This document shows, piece by piece, positions 1-8,935 of a stretch of 16,671 nucleotides of DNA. The notes beneath the pieces were generated by a model. The model was not told the DNA's origin, searched no databases, and saw only the letters and a program-made list of their open reading frames with translations. The position numbers and the translations under genes are program-made. Source of the DNA: Chloromonas sp. AAM2 (lineage: Eukaryota; Chlorophyta; Chlorophyceae; Chlamydomonadales; Chlamydomonadaceae); assembly GCA_004335635.1 (NCBI GenBank), contig QAXH01002332.1, positions 1 to 16,671 on the forward strand, in the 5' to 3' direction. Within the stretch, counting starts at the first letter, position 1. Each line of letters starts with the position of its first letter.

Positions 1-661
1 GTGTCACCGTCACGGGTCCTGTGTGTGTGGGACACTGTGTTCTAAATATCTGGTCATCTGCCATCTCACTGCCCGTCCATGAAACAGGCACCACCACCAA
101 ATCGCACCTACGCAGTCAGGGAGCGAACAGAAGCCCCGATATTGGACATGCTAAGTTGCACAAGATCGCACACGCAGGCTCCAGACAGGTACTGCGCGCT
201 GTACGGGTACTGATGTTTTTTTTTTGCTGCTGTGATGTAACAGCCCAGTCACTGAGTTGCATGGTTGTAAAGCGTTCTGTCCAGAGAGTCAAGCACTTAT
301 GTTGGCGTTACTACAACTCAAGGATCGGAGTGCAGGAAGGAAGGAGTAGAGAAAAGCTGGAAGCATCACGTGATGAGGGTCCACAGGTGCAGTCAGGTGC
401 ATGTGCCAAGCGCAACAGTTATGTGGCTGGCGTCCGTTCAAGGTCACATGGGTCATGCTTCGTGTTGTTGTTGTTCACATGGCCTTCAGTTGGGGGAGCA
501 TTGCTCAGCAGGGGCAAGGGGGGAAGGAAACTAGGTAACACTGCATCCCAAGCAACAACCGCAAAGTCACCTTGAACAATCCCCTAGTACAGAGGCCTGC
601 GTTATCTCACCAGCACTCAACATCATGCTTCATGCGCATGCCAGCGAGCCACGTGACTCAC
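1..661 (-). other. Intron of the sulfotransferase gene running off the left edge
   Basis: The exon ending at 662 is followed on the minus strand by GTGAGT, so the apparent TGA stop after MYE is read as part of a donor. I searched the rest to position 1 on the minus strand for a continuation in phase 2 resembling the family's C-terminal region and found none that is convincing. The stretch holds a poly-T run at 216-225 and otherwise nothing recognisable. Confidence 0.6.
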
Positions 662-3600
662 TCGTACATGGTGGTGTACTGGTCCAGAATGTAGTCTGTC
701 AGTTGGGCGTCGGTTGGCCTTTGGAGGTAGCAGTACCTGCAATAGCGAACCAGTAACAAAACAGAGAATGTGTGCCTATGATAAGCCTGTCATTTTCCGA
801 CGATGCAGTGGAGATTTGAACTGGAATGTAGCACGTGACAAGCAAGGCCAGCATGGCAGTAGCAAGGATTGGACAGGCACACACGTGGCCTCGGCAGCAA
901 TTCTCTGTTGATGCCGATTAGTCCGACATTCTTGGGCTGCGTGTTCCTAAGAGATGGCAAACTTCAGACAGGGCGCAGTGAAGGGATGTACGAGTGATGC
1001 CCCAGCCCCCGTGGCCCACCAAAAGTATGTGTCGACCATGTGTGCCGATGACCGGAACACCTGCGGGGGTGGCAGACATACACAAGTGGGGTACAACGGC
1101 ACAAGGGCTGGCATGCGGACACTGGCGCTGCCCACAAAATGCACACACAAGAATGCACAAGAATGCACGCACAAGAACGACGATTGCGCCCATAGTGTTC
1201 AAATGTTGACATGACACGCCTGCATGTGCAGCACACACTCGGTAGTGTGCATGATGGCCTCCAAGCTGGCTGTCCTTGTTTATGTTGTCTATGTGCATTG
1301 TGCCATGCGAGGAAGCTCAACCAGATGGTGCTGAAAGCTGCAACATGCATGCAAAAGCTTGCATGCAACAGGCCCTTCGTTTTGCTCACTGACAGCAATT
1401 CGCAACTTGCTTCCAGACAGCAGGTTGGCACTCACATCTACGGGGTGCCGGTGTATATAAACATACTTGGCCTGCATGACACGCGGGGCAGGGCCAATTG
1501 TGGTCTGCCTTCCTTGTGGCTTGAGGGTCAGAGGTAAACATGTGCCTCACACTGACTCATGCCGTGCAGCTCCGTGGCTTTGACTGCATCTGCACGATCC
1601 AGGTCACGCCATCTTATGGGTGGGTGGAGCTCTCTGGGAGTTGTCAACAATCATTGGGCCCAGCGGTCGAAAAGTCCAGTCTAAATGTCCAGTCAACGAC
1701 ACCAAAATGCGGTTGAGCTTGGAGCGGCATGTGTACGGTAGGGCTCTGTCCTTGCCTCCGACTGAACCACTTCAAGCGTCTGCACCTTGTCACTGTGCAT
1801 GAGGTTCACACAGCCTGCAACTAGCATCCCTCCGTGCCCCTCATACCTGTGGAAACATCTGCCGCCACACCCTCAGTCTGCCTGTGTGCACCGGGGACTT
1901 GATCAGCAGGGGACGCGGGGCGGCCGGGGCAGCCGTCCCTGCAACAGCAGTAAGGTGTTCAAGGAAAGGGATGTCAAGTCAAGGGTACTTCAGATAGTAA
2001 ACGGTATTGAGTGGAGGGTCCAGCAAAAGCCCGCGCCCTCCATCACGTTGCAAGCCCGGCTGGTGACCACGGCTCAGCAGCAATCCAGGAGGTGCCGTTG
2101 CACTGGGTGGGTTGACTATTCTGGTACAGGGAGTGTGGTGGAGTTGGCCACCCCACACCATTAGATGAGATCATGGCCTGCCAGTGGGACCCACCGCCGG
2201 TCTTCTTGCCCCCGTGCAGCCGGTCTCTGAACGTCACCTGCGACAGGGCGAGGCGCAGTCAGGAGTGTCAGACTTCAAGCACGTGGCCGTCAGAGGACAC
2301 GGGATGCAGGGCACGGCCCCGACCTGCCCGGGAATGAAACAACGCTGGCCACGCTTGTGCAAAAGAGCTAGCATACTGTCATACAGCGCTATTCAGGGAC
2401 AGGACATGGAGGGGGATGCCTATGCCCTGACCCAACCTCTGGTTCCTCTGACAAGCAAACAGATCATCGCATGGAAAGCGCCCCCCGGGTCACCTTCTTC
2501 AGGAACCACACGAGCGCTGCCTGCCATGCCCTAAAGTCCTCCACCCTGGCCCTTTCCCATGTGAGCATGGGGCGCATGGAGACCTGGAGCCAAGACCAGG
2601 GCGACATGGGAACTGGCTGGGAAGCACTCGCACGCCTGGGGTGCGCTTACACGACGCTCAGGGTACGCTCAGGGTACGCTCAGACAAGAGTGTGCATACC
2701 AAACGTTTCACACCACAAGCCAAGGCACCTGTGATGACTTGATTCCCTTGCTCTCCGTCAGATTGACAGTGTTGAGCACGGATATGTGTTTCCAAATCCA
2801 ACGGGAGTCATCCTGACCACCCTGGCCAAGACAGCAAACTCATATTACGCTCACATAGCCTGCAGTGTCCCGCACCTCCACAAAAAAACAATGTCAGTTT
2901 TGAGCACAGCCAAGCCCTCTTGCATGATGCAGCACGCACCTCCATGCGCGGCAGCACCAGGGGTGTGTAGAAGGAGGTGCCTCCTGTCAGACTGGTCACG
3001 GCAATTTCATCCTCCTGAACAGAGCGTCCATACACCATGACACGGGCTTTGTTCAGGCAAGCAGGCAAGAAACATGGTTGGTGCGGTGCAGCTACGAATT
3101 GGGGCTAAACAAGTTCCAGGATCCAAAGTTGCAGGCCCTTGTGGCACAACGCTCACCCAATCCAGGTCACACAGTCTCACCCTCACTCTCATCCTCACTC
3201 TCACCCTCACCACATTCACCTGCAAATTTGACCTATGGCTTTTATCCTATCATGCTCGGCCTTATACGAGCATTGTGCCAAGCCGGCGTGTCCAAACGCC
3301 CACCAGCCTTCAGCCAAGCCAAGTCCAGTCACATCAAAACCTAGATCCCTTGTCCCCTCAGTCCGTGTCACACATTTGATGTCACGCAGGCCCTGGTGGC
3401 ACAACGCCCAATTAGTCCAGGTAACGCAAACCATGTCACGCAATCACACTCCCCCTCTCACTCTATCTCTCACTCACTGCCGGCAGGTCCCACGTGAGCC
3501 TCATGTTGTCCATGGGTCGCGTGCGGCTCAGCAGCGGCTGCAGCAGCGGCCGGGCGCCCGCCTGCTCTAAGGATATGAAGGACGAGGGGAACCCTGGACA

Positions 3601-6531
3601 CGAACAGGGAACAATCAAGTGAAATATAAGGAAATGTTCGTGGTCTGCACGAGAACATGCAGAGCTTCGTACGTTGACCTGGACATGGGCAATGGTCAAA
3701 TCAGTGGAGTGGCTGAGAACAGGCTGTGCGGCCTGTCTGTGCCCATCTCTTCACGGTGTCCAAACCTGCCAGCTGCAGGGTCCGGAACGGTAACTAAAGA
3801 CAGCCAGTGCAACGCAAGGTGTAGATGCAAACAAACAGGCGGGCGAACAGGCAACCAACCAACCAACCAATCAACGAATCAATACAAACGAATATACCGC
3901 GAATTACAAGCAAGCAGGCAAACGATCAAACAAACAAACAAACAAACAAAGGGACAGAACTCCTGTGCACCTGCTTGGAAGGTAGTTGCGTGAGTGAAGG
4001 CTGGGTCCAGGGCCAAGAGGTTGTGGAGGTGTGTGGTGCCTGGATCAGGCGGGGCAGCAGCAGGCGACATGCCGGGGCTGGACAGAGCAAGGCGCAGTCC
4101 CAGGCACATGCACAATCATTGGGCGGAGGAGGGCTCATCAGGAGCCGAGCTGCATGAGCCTAGTCACAGCCACCAGCAGTCAACTTCAGTCGCCATGCAG
4201 CACGATGAATGCTGTAGAATGCTGCACGTCCTTGTACTCTGTAATTGCGTGATGAGTATGTAAGTGATGCCTTGGACGCACCCGCAAATGCCATGTAATG
4301 ATGAGAATGGGTAATCGGTTGAAGCCGTCTGATGGCTGTAAGTGCATGCATCTCTATTGGATACAAGGGCTGAGCAGTGCTGTCATCATCCCTTCAGACC
4401 TGGCGATCACCTGTCCTCGGGTTTCCCAGGATGAAGACGGGCTCTGGGTGCAGCGCCTGAGCGGATATGCGGTGCCTGTAGCGCAGCCTATCAAAGGCAC
4501 AACCAGCATGGCCAGCACACGCTTGACTGTGTACGTGCCTACCACAGCCCAAACGCAACACAGCATTGCACTGTTTGCACACTCAACTTCACTGTGTGTA
4601 GTCTGTGATATGTATGTGCAACAGAACGGCTGCATATAGGCAGTCATATTCATATTCATGTGTATAGTATAGACCACATCTCATTGTGCAGGGGGCAAAA
4701 TGACATTCAATAAGAATGGTCCCACAGGTCCCGCACCCGTACCAGAACATAATAATTTGTCACGCAGGCGTCCCGCAGACACAGCCAGACATCAATATAA
4801 TTCTGCGCAGCGTCCCTATATCCGCTGTTGTTGAGCTGAAAGGCTATGTTTATGGCTGTCAGACTGGTTGATTCTTGATTCATGCATGGTATGAGCTACA
4901 CAGCTACTCATTCCAATACAACCGTCGTTTGTGATGTGACGAGGCGTAGTACTTCCCGCAGCTCTACAAGACAAGGCTCTTTATTTCCCGGAGCGTCGAA
5001 CTTTCCGCAAAAGGCCAAAAATGGGGTTTTGGACCCCACACCCGCCAATGCGTGATGAGATATGGTCTATACGGTACATGCCTACCACATCCCGAACGCA
5101 ACAAAGCTGCTGCATTGCACACAGCATTGCACTGTTTGCACACTCAACTCTGCATGTGATCTGTGATCTGCATGTGCAACAGAACGGCTGCACACAATAC
5201 AGGCAGTCGTATTCATTTTTTTGTATATACCACACACTGACGCGCATGGTAGGCTTCATGATGGAGTGCACCATCATGATGCGCAAGGCATGTGATCGCC
5301 TGATGTTGAGTGGCATACAGACCATGGCAACGGATGGGCCACAGGCAGGTTGATAAGTCTGTTCCTTACCAGTCTGGCAGGGCCAGTAACGTGTTGATGA
5401 CGGACATGAAGGTCAGGAACAGAACCTGCAGAAAGGAGCACGTGACAGCGCGCATGCCGCGCTTGGGTAATGCATGCATGCGGATACTGTACAGACAAAG
5501 GCAGGTGTTGAATCTACTCAAAAGGCCGTCCAGGCCCTGCCCTCGGTAACCAATCTCGGTAGGCAGATGAGCACGAACCCTAAAGTGAACACAAAATTCT
5601 CTTGGCTGGCCAGGCCTGGCACGATCTGTTAAGTCTCTCAACATAGTCAAGGTTTTGTGTGGTTAGCGTGCATGCTACAGAAGGAAAAAGCAAGTGGACT
5701 ACCACCCTCGCAAGTAGACTAAGGCCAGTGCTTGCAGAGAAAGTCACTATCAGCTTCTGGTGCATCCCACACCGCTTATTCCAGGAGTGCTTGTCCCACG
5801 TGGCAGGCCGGCTGGAATACTGATTTACCGTCGGGCCTCAGGCGCACACTCACCCGGTGCCAGTACCTGGAATGCGCAAGCCAAGGGAGGGAAGTCCTTA
5901 CATACTCTCAGTAAGATCGTGAACCTGGCTTCAACCACACCCGTGCTCTTGTTTTACCACTGTGGCATATGAGTTGAGTGGAGGTGGGTGTGGCCTATCC
6001 GTGGCTGGAGCATCACGCACAGATGCCGTCAGATTTGTATGGAGCAATGCTCCACACTGAGTTATGACGAACTCAAGTCAAAGAGTGATGTAAAACAAAA
6101 GCGTACTTGTCATGATGGAAGGTGCTACACTTACAGATGCCAGTCGATGAACCGCCAACTGCGCCACAACAGACTGCACCAGGGACCTACGCATACGCCT
6201 ACATGCATTCACACCAGCACAGCTGGTGTTACACACACCAGTTTGTGGCGCCTTGGGCACGCATGTAAATCTTGTGTACCGTGAACTTTTTGAAACTGCA
6301 TGCACGTGAGGACGAGGATACATGCACGAAAGAAGGCAGGAGAACTGTGCTGGCATGAAGAGCATGTGTCTGTTGTTGATCCTCTTGGTCGCACTTGACA
6401 TGCCAGTCATGCCTACCTGACATTAGATGCAGCTTCACAGATGCTGTGTGCTTTGGAGTGAACCTGTACACTGGTTGGCCGGCGGTGCTAGTGCTGTTAC
6501 TGCTGGACCGGCCATCTGCACCAGAGGCCAT
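662..6531 (-). CDS. PAPS-dependent sulfotransferase (Sulfotransfer_3-like), 14 exons, 3' end beyond window
   Basis: Exons in transcript order: 6531-6417, 6186-6135, 5866-5854, 5425-5370, 4487-4411, 4039-3971, 3593-3478, 3014-2940, 2583-2494, 2237-2195, 1938-1847, 1471-1436, 1060-1020 and 736-662. Every junction keeps phase and has GT/AG ends, giving 316 codons plus two bases. Diagnostic parts are the 5'-phosphosulfate loop PVFILGNPRTGTTHLHNLL (residues 95-113), an EDE motif (167-169), IKSPVHTG (248-255) and the 3'-phosphate region YIHRHPVD followed by VFRSSAHM (271-286). These match sulfotransferases that move sulfate from PAPS to a hydroxyl or amine; the acceptor cannot be told. Residues 61-76 are hydrophobic and may be a membrane anchor, as in Golgi relatives. 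The ATG at 6531 directly follows an in-frame TAG, so there is no longer start unless an upstream exon exists. Roughly the last 80-100 residues of the usual family length are missing at the left edge. Family call is confident; exon 2 and exon 5 acceptors are less certain. Confidence 0.9.
1020..1938 (-). other. 3'-phosphate-binding region of the sulfotransferase
   Basis: Exon 1847-1938 carries PLLIKSPVHTGRL, the 36-bp exon 1436-1471 carries AKYVYIHRHPVD, and exon 1020-1060 begins VFRSSAHMV. Together they form the strand-loop-helix whose Arg and Ser contact the 3'-phosphate of PAP/PAPS in known sulfotransferases. The Arg (residue 274) and Ser (282/283) are present, so the nucleotide site looks functional. 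All three exons join in frame (phases 0, 0 and 2). Confidence 0.87.
3131..3425 (+). repeat. Pair of about 40-bp direct repeats in a sulfotransferase intron
   Basis: 3131-3169 and 3386-3425 share GCAGGCCCT-GTGGCACAACGC followed, after a diverged stretch, by TCCAGGT. Each copy is followed by the CTCAC-type simple repeat, suggesting a local duplication of a block that included both. No coding potential seen. Confidence 0.6.
3170..3224 (+). repeat. Imperfect CTCACC/CTCACT simple repeat
   Basis: About 50 bases of CTCACC, CTCACT and CTCATC units inside the sulfotransferase intron 3015-3477. A similar but shorter C/T/A-rich stretch is at 3449-3478, forming the donor side of exon 3478-3593. Simple-sequence DNA, not coding. 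Confidence 0.75.
3855..3952 (+). repeat. AACC and AAAC/AAGC tetranucleotide repeats
   Basis: Within the sulfotransferase intron 3594-3970 there is an AACC run (3855-3872), degenerate CAAT/CGAAT units, then AAGC and an AAAC run (about 3928-3951). Read on the transcript strand these are GGTT and GTTT repeats. Microsatellite-type sequence. Confidence 0.85.
3971..4487 (-). other. PAPS 5'-phosphosulfate-binding loop, split by an intron
   Basis: Exon 4411-4487 ends inside the loop (GNPRT plus the first base of Gly105) and exon 3971-4039 resumes with TTHLHNLL. The split glycine codon is rebuilt exactly across the intron. In this family the backbone amides and the Arg/Thr of the loop hold the 5'-phosphosulfate of PAPS. 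A second possible acceptor for the first exon lies at 4475, which would remove four residues (LRYR); the longer form from 4487 better matches the basic stretch normally found before the loop. Confidence 0.88.
4531..4678 (+). repeat. Direct repeat copy 1 in a sulfotransferase intron
   Basis: This segment and 5074-5236 share GTAC-TGCCTACCACA, an AACGCAACA segment, AGCATTGCACTGTTTGCACA, TGTGCAACAGAACGGCTGCA and the following AGGCAGTC-TATTCAT. The second copy carries about 20 extra bases (near 5105-5124). Both lie in intron 4488-5369. The pair may be a local duplication or two copies of a dispersed family. Confidence 0.75.
4667..5072. mobile_element. Possible MITE-like segment with 18-bp terminal inverted repeats
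   Basis: The left end reads GTATAGACCACATCTCAT (4667-4684). The right end, on the opposite strand, reads GTATAGACCATATCTCAT (5055-5072): 17 of 18 match. The 406-bp interior has no convincing reading frame. If the ends are trimmed to TAGACCA, both sides are flanked by TA, which would suit a Tc1/mariner-type footprint, but the TA is itself inside a palindromic context, so that is weak. It sits in intron 4488-5369 between two direct repeats. A MITE is the best guess; a plain large inverted repeat is the alternative. Confidence 0.45.
5074..5236 (+). repeat. Direct repeat copy 2 in a sulfotransferase intron
   Basis: Diverged second copy of the block at 4531-4678, same orientation, with a roughly 20-base insertion after CGCAACA. 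It starts two bases after the right inverted repeat of the 4667-5072 segment, so the two copies bracket that segment. Confidence 0.75.
5854..5866 (-). other. 13-nt microexon of the sulfotransferase (YWHR)
   Basis: CCAG precedes and GTGAGT follows a 13-base segment. Its first base completes a Leu codon from the exon ending at 6135, and the rest reads YWHR into VLFLTFMSV of the exon starting at 5425. Both phases fit, and an aromatic-Trp-basic motif just before the hydrophobic segment is expected in this family. Because it is so short, gene finders may miss it. Confidence 0.7.
6417..6531 (-). other. First coding exon of the sulfotransferase with start codon
   Basis: The exon begins ATGGCC and encodes a Ser-rich, low-complexity start (MASGADGRSSSNSTSTAG) followed by PVYRFTPKHTASVKLHLMS. 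It ends in a GTAGGC donor in phase 1. A TAG stop lies directly upstream in frame. The alternative that CCTAG is itself a splice acceptor for an earlier exon cannot be excluded. Confidence 0.7.
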
Positions 6532-7482
6532 CTAGGACGAATGCGGCAGCGCCCAACGACTGTGCGGCAACTGCAACGCACAGTGTCTTCGGGCGTGCTG
6601 CTGGCGCGCCGGACCAAGTGAGTGAGCGATGCCAGCCCCAGGTAATCGTTTTTTTTCAAAATCAGGAGCGTGACAGCAGGTGACAGGTTTCACGGACTTT
6701 ACAAGTTCGCTGGTCGCCGGCATCATTGCGACAGGCAGCATTCTGAACCTGCAATTGCAACCCTAGACTTGACCAGAATTTTAGACTATGTTTCTGCAAT
6801 CACAAGCATCGGGGCCTCAGTACTTGAATTGGCAGCTCACTGAAGCTGAGGCACAGCGCGTCACTAGGCAGGCGAAGCAGCGGATAACAGCTTGGATCAG
6901 CTTGGATCAGCAGATGGGCAGACTACAATGTAACAAAATAGAGATAGAACACCGCAATGCCTAACTACAGTTTATCTGGTCGGATAAAGGGACCGTCACT
7001 GTACTTTGCTTCCCGAAAATAGAGGTAAATTACTTGAGAGGTAAATTACTTGAACTTTTGCGTCTTGGGCGCCAAAGCTGGCTTGTTTTGCGTTCCTTCT
7101 GCGTTTTACATTTGGCCTCTTTATTTTGCGTAGACTGTCAAACTGTTACACCACACACAGAAAGAAAGGAGGACTGCAGCGTCAGCCATGAACTTTACCC
7201 GCCGGGCAAAGAAGGCCAGCAGCAGAGGACAGCCAACGCCCGGGCAGTGGACAGGCTGGTGAAGCAGCAGGCTGAGTAACGCACGAGTCTGCTTGCAACA
7301 TATCCTCCTCAGAATCCAGGCAGTTGTGCACTGGTCTGTATGCACTGATAGTCTTTTGACAAGACAAGCCACCAACTTAAGAATGTGCTCTGGAATGTGT
7401 AAGCTGGCAGCTGCCAGGCACGTGCACATTGCATCTGAAACCTGTCATTGAGGTGTCAAGTGACTCCTACACACTGTCACTG
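6532..7482. other. Presumed 5' flank of the sulfotransferase gene
   Basis: Non-coding as far as I can see. It must contain the sulfotransferase promoter and 5' UTR, but I see no clear TATA box. Short tandem duplications lie at 6891-6911 (AGCTTGGATC twice) and 7022-7053 (AGGTAAATTACTTGAG-type 17-bp unit twice). On the minus strand TGTAA, the usual chlorophycean polyadenylation signal, occurs at 7148-7144 and 7110-7106; these would suit a transcript ending here, such as one using the frame that stops at 7483. Confidence 0.4.
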
Positions 7483-7650
7483 TTATGCTTCTAGATCTTC
7501 AGCAACGGTAGCCAGCACAGCTGCAATGCGGGCTTGCTTGGCATCCCCAACTGGGTCAGGCACGCCATGATCAATGACAACAGGCGCCTCAGCTGGCTCA
7601 GGCCCATCGCCATCGATCAAAATGGGCTCTCTGCCTTGCGCCCCCTTCCC
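7483..7650 (-). CDS. Unassigned protein-like reading frame with stop at 7483 (possible 3' exon)
   Basis: The minus strand from about 7650 to the TAA at 7483 reads an acidic, Ala/Pro/Val-rich stretch (EPILIDGDGPEPAEAPVV ... ARIAAVLATVAEDLEA). AG dinucleotides near 7636-7650 could serve as acceptors, and TGTAA signals lie 330-380 bases downstream. I recognise no family. It could be the last exon of an unseen gene, an alternative last exon of the SMP-C2 gene (through the AAAAAAG|GTGGCG donor-like site inside that gene's last exon), a fragment of a decayed mobile element, or chance. The open frame continues upstream to 7905, but that part looks non-coding. Confidence 0.3.
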   Translation of the reverse strand, partial: GKGAQGREPILIDGDGPEPAEAPVVIDHGVPDPVGDAKQARIAAVLATVAEDLEA

Positions 7651-8744
7651 CGCCCAGCAGCCTTGGCATGGCGAGGGCATGGCATGGCATGACATTTCAA
7701 GTTTGTGCACAGGAACACATTTCCTTTGCTCCTGGTTGTTAGCGTCTACACACTGGATGTCTGTGTGCGACCATGACCCGTATCTCCCCTGTCTGATGCT
7801 CGTCCGTACCTGTCCCGTGCGCCATCCATACCTGTTCCGTGCGCCGTGCTTTTGGCCAGTGGGCAGTGGGCTCCGGATGCATCCCTCTAATGCTGCCCTG
7901 CCCACATCTGTTACGGTTTGAGAGCGCCCAAACTAATGATTCATGCACGCATCTTGTCCCCAAACAGCCCATGAAATTGTTAATGTTGTGGCTGGCAGTG
8001 AGTAGGTGACAGCGAGATGGTTATTACAACAACCAACACAGCGAACCTGAAGCAAGCAAGCTTGCATTCTTTTTGAGGTTTTTAGTGATTGCAAGCCCCG
8101 TACAGAGACCCCACACATTCTGCCTGCCACTGAAATCAAACATTGAAGACACAGATAAGCCAGGAGGCCACCAACTCGGTTCTTGTTGTCCAGTTGGCAC
8201 GTCCAAATGCGTGCACGCGGCTGACCTGTCTCCAATGCACATCAGCCATATGATCCACTCAATTATTTCACTTAGCAAGGTCATAAGGCCCTTCATTTTC
8301 GATGTTGGCTCAGTGTGCTCATGATTAAGTTAGTTAGGGACCTGATTATAAGACCTGGTGAATGATTCCACCACCACCACAGCGTACATGGAGGTGCAGA
8401 TAGGAATGGCGCCAGTTGTGACAGTCCATTAAAGACAGAAGGCAAACAGCACCTGCTTCGTGGCATAGGAAACCCTCCCTTGAGTTTCATATGAACAATG
8501 CTCTGGCTGAAAGGCGCAGTAAACCACCTGCTCCATCAAGATCAGCCCATGCTGCATGTAGCATGCCAACATGCAGCAGAAGGCAAGCCATGTAAGCACG
8601 CCATTATTTTACTGGTTTGTTTACTGCTGGAAAACAAGCCCACCAACGACTTGGCTGGCTGCAATTGTGGACAGGACCCCGCAACTCATCAGCTTGTGTG
8701 ATTCAGCATCTTCCAGCTGTTAGACAGCCTGAGATTTGATGCCA
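7651..8744. other. Intergenic stretch, no gene seen
   Basis: No splice-bounded or long frame with protein-like composition on either strand. Contents: GGCATGGCATGGCATGAC short tandem units (7675-7693), a 21-22-bp tandem duplication around CCGTACCTGTCCCGTGCGCC (7803-7845) and a TGTAA signal on the minus strand at 8028-8024. That signal would place the SMP-C2 gene's poly(A) site about 900 bases after its stop codon if the 3' UTR is unspliced. Confidence 0.4.
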
Positions 8745-8920
8745 CCTCAGCCCAAACTAGGCTCGGTCTGAGGCTCACCAACCACGAAACAGGCGATGAA
8801 TGCTGCGGTCAGGACAGGGCCACGTGTTTTTCAGCAACCTCAGCCAGGGCTAGGCTTGACCCTTTTTTAGGCTCACCAAACCACCAAGCAGGCGACCTCT
8901 GCGGCGGACTAGACAAGGCC
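8745..8920. repeat. Diverged tandem repeat of about 93-bp period, 3' of the SMP-C2 stop codon
   Basis: 8745-8821 and 8838-8920 share CCTCAGCC, CTAGGCT, AGGCTCACCAA, CCAC-AA-CAGGCGA, TGCGGC/TGCGGT and AGGGCC/AAGGCC in the same order. The copies lie just downstream of the stop codon at 8936 (minus strand), so they would form the first part of the 3' UTR. Confidence 0.6.
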
Positions 8921-8935
8921 TTGCTGCAGATCAGC

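Noticed and set aside
21..575. 184-codon plus-strand open frame at the left edge
   Set aside because: Irregular, low-information composition, no recognisable motif, and it overlaps the sulfotransferase intron on the other strand. Long open frames by chance are expected in this base composition.
659..662. TGA directly after MYE as the stop codon of the sulfotransferase
   Set aside because: The sequence is GA|GTGAGT, a strong donor, and the protein at this point still lacks the C-terminal region usual for the family.
3074..3379. Plus-strand frames rich in Leu-Thr repeats
   Set aside because: They translate the CTCACC simple repeat and overlap no splice-bounded exon.
3855..3952. CRISPR-like array suggested by regularly repeated units
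   Set aside because: The units are 4-bp microsatellites without spacers, inside a eukaryotic intron.
5551..5579. Extra sulfotransferase exon reading FVLICLPRL
   Set aside because: It has a poor donor (GTTACC), and the 13-nt YWHR exon joins the next exon directly in frame and matches the family better.
6210..6228. Short inverted repeat ACACCAGC-ACA-GCTGGTGT
   Set aside because: Eight-base arms with a three-base loop in an intron; no further support for a function or a mobile element.
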